A stretch of 64,000 nucleotides of DNA from GCA-2746365 sp963711255 (GTDB lineage Bacteria; Pseudomonadota; Gammaproteobacteria; SZUA-229): the NCBI GenBank assembly GCA_963711255.1, contig CAVQDO010000008.1:62001-126000 (forward strand). Direction: 5' to 3'. This document shows, one piece after another, positions 1 to 7,519 of the stretch (position 1 is the stretch's first letter; every line of letters begins with the position of its first letter). A model generated the notes under the pieces. That model was not told where the DNA came from, did no database searches, and was given only the letters and a program-made list of their open reading frames with translations. Both the position numbers and the translations under genes were made by a program.

Positions 1-1884
1 CCGGTGAAACCGATTGACCAGTTTCTTTCTCAGTGGCAGCGGCTTTCACATGAAGTTATACATAGTAATTTAGAAAAAGACTTTCACCTTGCTGTTGTTG
101 GCGGTGGTGCCGGCGGCGTTGAAATGGCACTGGCAACCCAGTTTCGCCTTAAACACCTGTTGCGTGAAAACAACATCAGCGACAGCCATTTACACATAGA
201 TCTGTATTGCGGTACTGACAGCATTATGCCCACACATAACAGGCAGGTCAGGAAACGTTTTATTCGAACTCTGGAGCAGCGCGGAATACAGGTTCATACC
301 CGCCATCGTGTCGAACAGGTACAGCAGGACCAGCTAAGCTGTAATAATGGAAAGACTTTTAAAGCTGACGCTGTGCTCTGGGTAACCAGCGCCTCCGCAC
401 CGGCATGGTTAGCGAAAACCGGCCTTGATGTCGACGCGTCAGGTTTTATATCGGTGAATGACTGCCTGCAGTCGACTTCCCATGAAAGTGTTTTTGCCGC
501 CGGCGATATTGCCGCCGTGGTTAATCACCCGCGGCCAAAGTCAGGTGTCTTCGCTGTCCGCCAGGGGCCGCCGCTGGCACGTAACCTCGCCCGGGCAGCA
601 CAGAACCAGCCGTTAAAAGCATACAAACCACAAAAAAACTTCCTTGGATTAATCAGCACCGGTGATAAATACGCCATCTCTTCATACAGCAACTGGTCAC
701 TCGAAGGCAACTGGCTGTGGCGCATTAAAGACTGGATCGACCGCCGCTTTATGGATAACTTCAACCTGCTGCCGGAAATGGCACCACAGCAGGCGCCTTC
801 GTTCAATAAAGCCATGGCAAGCGAACAGGCACTGCACGAGATATCTGCCATCGCCATGCGCTGCGGCGGCTGTGGCGCAAAAGTCGGCAGTACGGTTTTA
901 TCGCGTGTCATTAACCGGCTGCAGCCCATCAGCCGCGATGATATCGTTATCGGCTTGAACGATCCGGATGACGCCTCCGTCAGCGAAGTACCCGCGGGCA
1001 AACTGGTGGTGCAAAGCGTTGATTATTTCCGCAGCTTTATCGATGACCCTTACCTGTTCGGCCAGATTGCAGCCAACCATGCGCTTAGCGATATTTTTGC
1101 CATGGGCGCAGAGTCACAGTCGGCCATGGCCATTGCAACGATCCCTTACGGTATCGAAAACCAGGTAGAAGAACAGCTGTTCCAGACAATGTCCGGCGCA
1201 CTGGAAGTATTAAACGCCAGTAATACTGCGCTGGTCGGCGGCCATTCCAGCGAAGGCGCGGAGCTTTCGTTTGGCCTCTCGGTAACCGGTCTGGCCGACC
1301 GCGAGCAGGTCATGCGCAAAGCCGGTATGCAGCCGGGTGATGTGCTCATTCTGACCAAGGCGCTGGGCACAGGCACATTATTTGCTGCTGACATGCGGCT
1401 TAAAGCCAAAGGCCGCTGGATCGATGCCGCACTGCAAAGCATGCTGTTATCGAACCAGGCGGCCGGTTTCTGCATGCATCGTCATGGCGCCACTGCCTGT
1501 ACCGATGTTACCGGTTTTGGCCTGCTCGGCCACCTGGTGGAAATGACACGCTCATCAGAAAAAAGCGTTGAAATAAGCTTAAGCGCCTTGCCCATTATGG
1601 ATGGCGCACTGGAAATGATAGCCAGCGGAATCTTCAGTTCCTTACAGGAACAGAATGTGCGTTTACGCCGCGCGATAAAAGACCCGGGTGAGTTACGCGA
1701 AGATAAACATTTTCCGCTTCTGTTCGACCCGCAAACATCGGGCGGACTGCTGGCATCTATTCCCGCTGCGAATGCTGAAGCCTGTTTAGCGGAATTGCAT
1801 GAGCTGGGTTATCCGCTAAGCGTTATCATTGGTACGGTAACCGATGATACTGACAGTGTGGAAAGTGTTACACTAAAAAACTAG
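1..1884 (+). CDS. selD: FAD/NAD(P)-dependent oxidoreductase fused to selenide, water dikinase (SelD), 5' truncated
   Basis: The frame is open to the left window edge, so the true start is outside; the GTG at 4 is internal. Residues about 27-270, counted from that GTG, are the second half of an NDH-2-like flavoprotein: a nucleotide-binding VVGGGAGGVE at 31-40 and the FAD-contacting AAGDIAAV near 165. From about residue 283 to the end is SelD, with the catalytic Cys/Lys region CGGCGAKVG (C287, C290, K293) and the DYFRSFIDDPYLFG block. SelD makes selenophosphate from selenide and ATP. The oxidoreductase-SelD fusion is a known architecture. It ends 4 bp before senB, which converges on it, so it probably supplies selenophosphate to SenB, the role SenC plays elsewhere. 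That assignment is inference from context; the SelD identity is firm. Confidence 0.93.
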   Translation, partial: PVKPIDQFLSQWQRLSHEVIHSNLEKDFHLAVVGGGAGGVEMALATQFRLKHLLRENNISDSHLHIDLYCGTDSIMPTHNRQVRKRFIRTLEQRGIQVHTRHRVEQVQQDQLSCNNGKTFKADAVLWVTSASAPAWLAKTGLDVDASGFISVNDCLQSTSHESVFAAGDIAAVVNHPRPKSGVFAVRQGPPLARNLARAAQNQPLKAYKPQKNFLGLISTGDKYAISSYSNWSLEGNWLWRIKDWIDRRFMDNFNLLPEMAPQQAPSFNKAMASEQALHEISAIAMRCGGCGAKVGSTVLSRVINRLQPISRDDIVIGLNDPDDASVSEVPAGKLVVQSVDYFRSFIDDPYLFGQIAANHALSDIFAMGAESQSAMAIATIPYGIENQVEEQLFQTMSGALEVLNASNTALVGGHSSEGAELSFGLSVTGLADREQVMRKAGMQPGDVLILTKALGTGTLFAADMRLKAKGRWIDAALQSMLLSNQAAGFCMHRHGATACTDVTGFGLLGHLVEMTRSSEKSVEISLSALPIMDGALEMIASGIFSSLQEQNVRLRRAIKDPGELREDKHFPLLFDPQTSGGLLASIPAANAEACLAELHELGYPLSVIIGTVTDDTDSVESVTLKN

Positions 1885-1888
1885 AAAC

Positions 1889-2854
1889 CTAACCCATATC
1901 CTTTAGCAAAACAGCCCAGCCCTGCTTTTCTGCTTCCGGGGTAAATAACCCCGCACGCTGTTTACATTGCTGCTCAAGCGTTTTTACATAATCCGGCTCT
2001 GCTTCAGCCTTTAATAACAGTTCACGCAGGGCGTTCGTATCCTGCACTGGAAAATAACCGGCATAATCATCGCCCAGCAGGCCTACCGAACCATCTATGT
2101 TAGACGCAATTACCGGCAAGCCGGCCACCACGGCTTCAGAAATCACATTTGCTCCGCCCTCCATAATTGAAGGCAAAACCATCAGGTGGCAGCGCCGGTA
2201 TGCCTGCCGTATTTTCCAGTGCGCCACTTCACCGAACCAGTGATAACGTGAATTGATTTTCATTTCTTCTGTGGCATACGATGCCCATTTATCGTTATGC
2301 GCCTTACCATAATGCAAAATACGTATACGGCTGTTTGCTGGTAAATCACGCACAGCATAAGCTGCTCGCATCGAATCTTTTTCTTCACGCAAATGCCCGA
2401 CCACACAAATATCAAAGTTTTTAACAGAGCGTTTAACCGGGTTTAAAGCCTTAGTAGAAACCGGCAATGCTGACTGGTAAATAACATGCACCTTATGATG
2501 CACGCTTTCTGGCAGCACCTTCGTCGCCAACGGATGCAGCGTCACTATTTGATCAGCCGCCTCGATGGATGCCAGCGTTGGCTCCGGGTGGCTATTGATA
2601 AAACCATATAAATCCGTACCCGTCATCGCCAGCACCAGCGGACGATCCGGGTAAGTATGTTTGTAAGATGCAATCGATTCAGCACTGCGCCATGCATGTA
2701 GTGCAATCATCAAGTCATAAGCTGCACCCTGCCACTGTACTTCAATACTGACCCGGTGGCCCAGCTGACGCAAAAAATCAGCCCAGCGTAATGCTGTCGC
2801 CCGATTTCCGTTTAGTGATTTTACCGCGGCAGGTGTTATTATTCCTATGTGCAT
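1889..2854 (-). CDS. senB: Selenosugar synthase SenB (glycosyltransferase-like)
   Basis: This 321-residue protein has a GT-B-like fold. The N-terminus MHIGIITPA, the motifs LHAWRSAESI and LVLAMTGTDLY, and a C-terminal PSIMEGGANVISEAVVAGLPV donor-site loop match the TIGR04348/SenB family. In the known pathway SenB couples selenophosphate to a UDP-sugar, forming a selenosugar with a C-Se bond. It sits between selD and senA, which is the diagnostic context. It converges on selD with 4 bp between stop codons and diverges from senA with 35 bp between start codons. The family call rests on remembered motifs and context, not a search. A generic family 4 glycosyltransferase is the alternative, but the selD/senA neighbours argue against that. 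Confidence 0.88.
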   Translation of the reverse strand: MHIGIITPAAVKSLNGNRATALRWADFLRQLGHRVSIEVQWQGAAYDLMIALHAWRSAESIASYKHTYPDRPLVLAMTGTDLYGFINSHPEPTLASIEAADQIVTLHPLATKVLPESVHHKVHVIYQSALPVSTKALNPVKRSVKNFDICVVGHLREEKDSMRAAYAVRDLPANSRIRILHYGKAHNDKWASYATEEMKINSRYHWFGEVAHWKIRQAYRRCHLMVLPSIMEGGANVISEAVVAGLPVIASNIDGSVGLLGDDYAGYFPVQDTNALRELLLKAEAEPDYVKTLEQQCKQRAGLFTPEAEKQGWAVLLKDMG

Positions 2855-2889
2855 CTACGCATGTTAAACCAAAAACAAACTAACCACAC
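2855..2889. promoter_or_regulatory. Very short divergent gap between senB and senA
   Basis: Only 35 AT-rich bases separate the two start codons. Any promoters for senB and senA must overlap each other or lie inside the opposite gene. I see no clear -35/-10 pair or operator in the gap. The arrangement implies shared control of the two genes, which is inference. Confidence 0.35.
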
Positions 2890-4210
2890 ATGTCAGATAA
2901 AAAAATTAGCGCGCAAACCATCAGCACTTTAATCGATGATTTAAACGATACCCGGCAACGTACACTTGAACTTGTCGACGGACTTGATCAGCAACAAATC
3001 ATTGGCCCCAGGCTTGATATCGTTAACCCGCTGTTGTGGGAAATCGGCCATGTCGCCTACTTTTACGAATTATGGACATTACGTCATCTCGATAATGCGG
3101 ACTCCTTGCTTGCCAATGCCGATGAGCTTTATGATTCCATTAACATTGCGCATGACACCCGCTGGGATTTGCCGCTGCTTTCACTTAAAGAAACTAAACA
3201 GTATATGCAGCAGGTACTCGATGCTGTTATAAAGCGCCTGCAAACTGACACAGTAACGGCGGAAGATATTTACCTGAGCCGATATGCCGTATTCCATGAA
3301 GACATGCACACTGAGGCTTATACCTATAGCCGTCGCACACTGAACTACCCGGCACCCAAATTTGCCAACAATGTACTTAATGATACTGCATATAACGCTG
3401 GAACACTGGATGGCGATATAGCCATACAGGGCGGCGACTATATGCTCGGCGCGATGTTCGGCACAAAGCAGGATACTGATTTTATTTTTGATAATGAAAA
3501 ATGGCAGCATCCTGTGTTTGTTGAAGCTTTCGCCATTTCACGTGCTGCAACCAGCTACCAGCAGTTTGCTGCCTTTGTTGATAATGGTGGTTATGAAAAC
3601 TAAAAAATTCTGGGACGATGACGGCTGGAACTGGCTACAGAAAAACCAGATAACAAAACCCAACGGCTGGAAAAAAGACAGCGATGGCAACTGGTTAATC
3701 AAACAGTTTGATCAATGGCTGCCCATGCAGGCAGACACCGCCGTTATTCATGTTAACTGGTACGAAGCCAGCGCCTGGTGTCGATGGGCTGGCCGCCGAC
3801 TACCGACAGAAGCCGAATGGGAACTGGCTGCCTCTGGTACGCCCGACAACATCAATGCAAAACGTTTATACCCGTGGGGTGATGCAGCACCCGATGCACG
3901 ACGGGTAAACATGGATGGTCGTGCCCTGCGCACAATAGATGTTGGCGCTTTAGCGGACGGTGACAGTGCCTTCGGCTGCCGCCAGATGCTGGGTAATGTC
4001 TGGGAGTGGACCGCCGACACGTTCAAGCCCTACCCCGGCTTTGTCGCTGATATGTACCAGGATTATTCACAGCCGTTATTTGGCCAGACAAAAGTTTTAC
4101 GCGGCGGTGCCTGGACGACACGCTCACGAATGATACGAAACACCTGGCGGAATTATTACGCAGCGGATAGAAATGATGTGTTTGCAGGTTTTAGAAGTTG
4201 TGCTATTTAA
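2890..4210 (+). pseudogene. senA: Selenoneine synthase SenA (EgtB-like), reading frame broken near 3601
   Basis: Two overlapping frames make one protein: residues 1-237 (2890-3603, stop TAA at 3601-3603) and a +1 frame continuing from about 3602 to 4210. Skipping one base at 3601 gives a continuous ~439-residue protein of normal family length. The N-terminal DinB-like domain keeps the iron ligands H54 and H136-x3-H140-x-E142. The C-terminal formylglycine-enzyme-like (sulfatase-modifying factor) domain spans the break and ends with RRLPTEAEWE, GNVWEWT, VLRGGAW and DVFAGFR. SenA joins hercynine to the selenosugar made by SenB using O2 and iron, on the way to selenoneine. EgtB is the close sulfur relative, but the selD-senB neighbours favour SenA. 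The break could be a real mutation or a sequence error; the downstream half shows no other decay. Confidence 0.85.
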
Positions 4211-4215
4211 AAAAC

Positions 4216-4315
4216 TTTTTTACCGCAGAGACGCGGAGGCGCAGAGTTTTTCATTATTAATGCGAAGCATTAACAACAGTTATTTAGCTGTTCTCTGCGT
4301 CTCTGCGGTAAAAAT
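4216..4315. repeat. Inverted repeat between convergent genes, likely bidirectional terminator
   Basis: The left arm at about 4216-4246 (TTTTTACCGCAGAGACGCGG...) is mirrored at about 4293-4315 (CTCTGCGTCTCTGCGGTAAA), with ~45 bp between. T-rich and A-rich flanks lie on both sides. It sits between the converging senA and the SH3-domain gene, so termination in both directions is plausible. The CCGCAGAGACGC core resembles a repeat seen dispersed in many bacterial genomes, so it may also be a small mobile or REP-like element. Confidence 0.7.
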
Positions 4316-4318
4316 TCT

Positions 4319-5038
4319 TTAAAAACTATCGCCCCAGCTGTCTTTTTTACGACGCCAGTTAATGCGGGTGATAATAAGGCCAAGAATCAGGCTGCCTATT
4401 GATACTCCACCGCCTATAATGAACCATTCCTGCATAACATTACTGCGTAACTGCTGATTATCTTTTTCCAGCATCGCTTCATTCTCGCGAACTTTTTCCA
4501 GTTCTTTTTTTAGCTGTTTGTTCTTTTTCGATAACGACAAAGGATTTGCCGCAGTAATCTTCAGGTCTTCCAGCGAATTACTTAAATTAGTACGTTCGCT
4601 TTGCAAGGTCCCTTTTTCATTTTTTAATTCCCTGACTTCTGCCTTTAATTCAGCAATCGAACTTTTTAGATCTTTGATCTGTTGCCCGGATTTCGCAAAT
4701 TTTTCTTTAGCCGCTGCCAGCCGGTCTCTGCCACTGGGAATATCCATCATATCGTCGGTTGCAAGCCAGCCGGTTTTACCGTCTCTGAGTTCAACCTCGG
4801 TAAACTTCCCATCTTCCGACGTATCCAGTACGGTTAATGCTGTACCGCTGCTTACAAACTTGATAATACGATGTCCGTTTGAGGCACCAGAACGCATTGG
4901 CACTTTTAGTTCATCACTGACGTAACTGGTTTTTGCCTGCAGCGGAAAACAAATGGCAAGGCTGAACAACATAATGAATGACAGGATAAAGCGTCGTATA
5001 GATTGAGTTCGGATATTTAACACGTTATTTTTGACCAC
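4319..5038 (-). CDS. SH3-domain, coiled-coil membrane protein (TIGR04211/YgiM-like)
   Basis: A 239-residue protein with a signal-like hydrophobic stretch at about 17-35 (ending LQAKTS), then a bacterial SH3 domain (about 38-105; LKVPMRSG, GKTGWLATDD), then a long charged coiled coil (about 105-195), and a C-terminal membrane helix (about 205-225) followed by a basic tail. This order is that of the TIGR04211 family, of which E. coli YgiM is a member. These proteins are thought to sit in the inner membrane with the SH3 domain in the periplasm; their role is not settled. It stands alone, ending next to the inverted repeat shared with senA. The upstream start could lie a few codons inside the reported one. 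Confidence 0.82.
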   Translation of the reverse strand: MVKNNVLNIRTQSIRRFILSFIMLFSLAICFPLQAKTSYVSDELKVPMRSGASNGHRIIKFVSSGTALTVLDTSEDGKFTEVELRDGKTGWLATDDMMDIPSGRDRLAAAKEKFAKSGQQIKDLKSSIAELKAEVRELKNEKGTLQSERTNLSNSLEDLKITAANPLSLSKKNKQLKKELEKVRENEAMLEKDNQQLRSNVMQEWFIIGGGVSIGSLILGLIITRINWRRKKDSWGDSF

Positions 5039-5065
5039 TTGTTATTACAGATAAATAGAGAATAA

Positions 5066-5131
5066 AGTCCGGCAATACGTCGGACTGCATTAATTAAGTG
5101 CTTATTATGACGAAAATGACACATTTCGTCA
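5066..5131. other. Two small hairpins in the cysG/SH3-gene intergenic region
   Basis: AGTCCG (5066-5071) pairs with CGGACT (5081-5086), and TGACGAAA (5108-5115) pairs with TTTCGTCA (5124-5131). They lie downstream of cysG and upstream of the SH3-domain gene, both on the minus strand. They may act as a weak terminator or as a leader structure. No T-run follows, so function is uncertain. Confidence 0.35.
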
Positions 5132-5219
5132 CTTCGAATTTCAATTTGAAACCTACTGTCGGCCACGGCCGAAGCAGCAGCCTGGTAATCATGATTTCAA
5201 ATCAGGTACAGAATAATAT

Positions 5220-6650
5220 TTACTGATCTTTATAGGCAAAAACACCATCAGCATCTTTTGCATGATGCTCTTCAACCCATTTCAGCTTGTCATGCAGCGT
5301 CACAACCTCACCAACAATTATCAATGTCGGCGGTTTGATGTCTTCATTTTTTATAACATCAAGCAAGGTGTCCAGCGTTGCTATTAGTACACGCTGTTGC
5401 GGCGTAGTTCCCTGCTCAACCAGTGCCACAGGAGTAGTCGCTGGCAGCCCGTGGGCGATCATTTCCTTACACAGTGTCGGCGCACCATGCAATCCCATAT
5501 AAAACACAACCGTTTGATTCGGATGCGCCAGCGCTTTCCAGTTAAGATCAACCGTGCCATCTTTCAGGTGGCCGGTAACGAAAACACAGGATTGCGCATA
5601 ATCACGGTGCGTTAGCGGAATACCGGCATAGGAAGAACAGCCGATGGCTGCAGTAATACCCGGCACAACCTGGAAAGCAACGCCTTCCTGCGCCAGCTCT
5701 TCAATTTCTTCACCACCGCGGCCAAAGATAAAGGGATCACCACCTTTCAGGCGTAATACCCGCTTGCCTTCTTTAGCCAGGCGTACCAGCAGCTGGTTGA
5801 TATTTTCCTGCTGCATGGTGTGCTTATCTCGTTCTTTACCGACATACACAATCTCGGCATCACGACGCACCATTTCCATAATCGCAGGAGAAACCAGGCG
5901 ATCATAAACCACCACATCGGCCTGCTGCATTAATCGTAAAGCACGGAAGGTTAATAAGTCCGGGTCACCGGGGCCAGCACCAACCAGGAAGACCTCTCCC
6001 GGCGTTTTCGGATTGGCAGAGCCTTCATCAATGGCTTTTTCCAGCAATACTTTTGCATCTTCATCATGACCGGAAAACACCATTTCAGCGACTCGGCCTT
6101 CAAGCATTTTTTCCCAGAAACCACGACGCGATTCAACATCAGGAAAAGCGGCTTTAACTTTATCGCGAAAGCTCTCAACCAGTTCAGCCAGGCGACCGTA
6201 TACTGCCGGGATACTGCCTTCCAGCTTGGTACGAATCAGGCGCGCCAGTACCGGAGACGAACCGCCGGTTGATACCGCAATAACTACCGGTGAACGGTCG
6301 ATAATTGACGGCATAATAAAACTGCATAAATCCTGGTTATCCACTACGTTAACCGGCACTCGCAACTGCTGCGCCAGCTCCGAAATACGCTGGTTAACAT
6401 CAGGCTGATTGCTCGCAGCGATAACGACAACACAGTCTTCCAGATCAATATCTTCAAATTTACGGTTAACATGCTGAATCAGGTTATCGTCACGCAACTT
6501 TTTCAGCTCTTCACAAAGCTCCGGTGATACCACGGTGACATTAGCCTGCGCCTTGCGTAATAAAGCAACTTTCCGCGCCGCGATTGAACCACCGCCCACA
6601 ACTAAACAGGGGCGATTTTTAACTTGTATAAATAGGGGTAAATATTCCAT
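5220..6650 (-). CDS. cysG: Siroheme synthase CysG
   Basis: A 476-residue trifunctional enzyme. The N-terminal precorrin-2 dehydrogenase/sirohydrochlorin ferrochelatase (about 1-205) begins MEYLPLFIQVKNRPCLVVGG and carries the NAD-binding GGGSIAARK and the STGGSSPVLAR loop, which holds the regulatory serine in E. coli CysG. The C-terminal uroporphyrinogen-III methyltransferase (about 218-465) has GAGPGDPDLLTFRA, VYVGKE and LRLKGGDPFIFGRGGEE. It converts uroporphyrinogen III to siroheme, the cofactor of sulfite and nitrite reductases, in the cytoplasm. Length and both domains are normal. It lies 53 bp downstream of grxC on the same strand and may be co-transcribed. No nitrite or sulfite reductase gene is nearby to say which enzyme it serves. 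Confidence 0.97.
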   Translation of the reverse strand: MEYLPLFIQVKNRPCLVVGGGSIAARKVALLRKAQANVTVVSPELCEELKKLRDDNLIQHVNRKFEDIDLEDCVVVIAASNQPDVNQRISELAQQLRVPVNVVDNQDLCSFIMPSIIDRSPVVIAVSTGGSSPVLARLIRTKLEGSIPAVYGRLAELVESFRDKVKAAFPDVESRRGFWEKMLEGRVAEMVFSGHDEDAKVLLEKAIDEGSANPKTPGEVFLVGAGPGDPDLLTFRALRLMQQADVVVYDRLVSPAIMEMVRRDAEIVYVGKERDKHTMQQENINQLLVRLAKEGKRVLRLKGGDPFIFGRGGEEIEELAQEGVAFQVVPGITAAIGCSSYAGIPLTHRDYAQSCVFVTGHLKDGTVDLNWKALAHPNQTVVFYMGLHGAPTLCKEMIAHGLPATTPVALVEQGTTPQQRVLIATLDTLLDVIKNEDIKPPTLIIVGEVVTLHDKLKWVEEHHAKDADGVFAYKDQ

Positions 6651-6703
6651 GGCAACGAATCTGTAATATTGAAAGGATTAAGAGAAAGGTGCTATACCGG
6701 CAT

Positions 6704-6964
6704 TTAGGGATTAAGCAAATCATCCAGCTTGCCGCTTTGATTTAAAGCAGACAGGTCATCAAATCCGCCGACATGAAAATCATCAATGAAAATTTGTGGA
6801 ATAGTACGGCGGCCTGTAATTTCCATCATATGGTCAAAAAGAGCCTGATCTTCATCGACCTTAATTAATTCGTACTCGGCATTTTTACTTTGCAGCAGGC
6901 GCTCGGCCGCAGTGCAATAACCACAAAAACGACCACTGTAAACAACAACTTTGGGTTGTGACAT
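6704..6964 (-). CDS. grxC: Glutaredoxin 3
   Basis: An 86-residue single-domain glutaredoxin, the usual GrxC length. The active site is FCGYC, where CPYC is more common, followed by the glutathione-binding TIPQIF and the HVGGFDDL turn. It reduces protein disulfides and glutathione mixed disulfides in the cytoplasm. It begins 4 bp after the DUF302 gene ends and is followed by cysG on the same strand, so the three are likely one transcript. The Gly in place of Pro in the active site is expected to shift the redox potential, though CGYC glutaredoxins are known. Confidence 0.95.
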   Translation of the reverse strand: MSQPKVVVYSGRFCGYCTAAERLLQSKNAEYELIKVDEDQALFDHMMEITGRRTIPQIFIDDFHVGGFDDLSALNQSGKLDDLLNP

Positions 6965-6968
6965 AAAT

Positions 6969-7355
6969 TTATAAACCTTCTATAACGTTTTTAAGCATGC
7001 CCTGAACTTCGGTAGCGACGCTACCCAGGGCTTCATTCTGTATAGCCATCATTGACGCCATAGGATCAACTGCTGCAACTTCAACTTTACCATCAGCGGT
7101 TTCCTGAACAATGACGTTACAGGGCAACATGGTACCGATTTTGTCTTCCGCCTGTAATGCCTTGTAGGCAAAGCCCGGGTTGCAGGCGCCAAGTATGGTG
7201 TAACGCTGAAAATCCACATCAATTTTCTTTTTCAATGTCGCGCTGACATCAATCGTTGTCAATACACCAAAGCCAGCCTCGGCAAGGTTAGCTGTTACAC
7301 GTTCAATTGTGTTCTCAAAACTGTCATCAACAATCTTTGAAAAATAATAACTCAT
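6969..7355 (-). CDS. DUF302 domain protein
   Basis: I choose the ATG at 7355 (128 residues, MSYYFSKIV) because a GAGG ribosome site lies 7 bases upstream. The frame is also open to an ATG at 7397. The protein is a single DUF302 domain: an N-terminal TIERVTANLAEAGFGVLTTIDV, then ILGACNPGFAYKAL and LPCNVIVQE. DUF302 proteins are small cytoplasmic proteins of unclear role, often found near redox or sulfur genes. It has conserved cysteines (GACNPG, LPCN). It leads a probable operon with grxC 4 bp downstream. Function is not known; a link to thiol or heavy-metal redox chemistry is a guess from the neighbour. Confidence 0.87.
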   Translation of the reverse strand: MSYYFSKIVDDSFENTIERVTANLAEAGFGVLTTIDVSATLKKKIDVDFQRYTILGACNPGFAYKALQAEDKIGTMLPCNVIVQETADGKVEVAAVDPMASMMAIQNEALGSVATEVQGMLKNVIEGL

Positions 7356-7519
7356 GGAGATACCTCGGTCACAGATGCGGGGGTAAAAGTGGCGCACATT
7401 ATAACCTGTTGATGCCGGGCGACAAAACCTACCTAGAGGGATAGAGGAACATTATCCCGTTAAAACCGTGAAACGGATCAAACTGGCCAAAATGAAGCAA
7501 AAACAGCTCAGAAAGTTTA

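Noticed and set aside
525..1001. A 158-codon minus-strand frame inside selD
   Set aside because: Antisense shadow of a well-supported coding region; no domain or ribosome site.
3595..3610. Programmed +1 frameshift in senA
   Set aside because: The P-site codon cannot re-pair well in the +1 frame and no stimulatory signal such as an upstream Shine-Dalgarno-like motif is seen; an indel is simpler.
5108..5131. A riboswitch upstream of the SH3-domain gene
   Set aside because: Only a simple 8-bp hairpin is seen, with no known riboswitch core.
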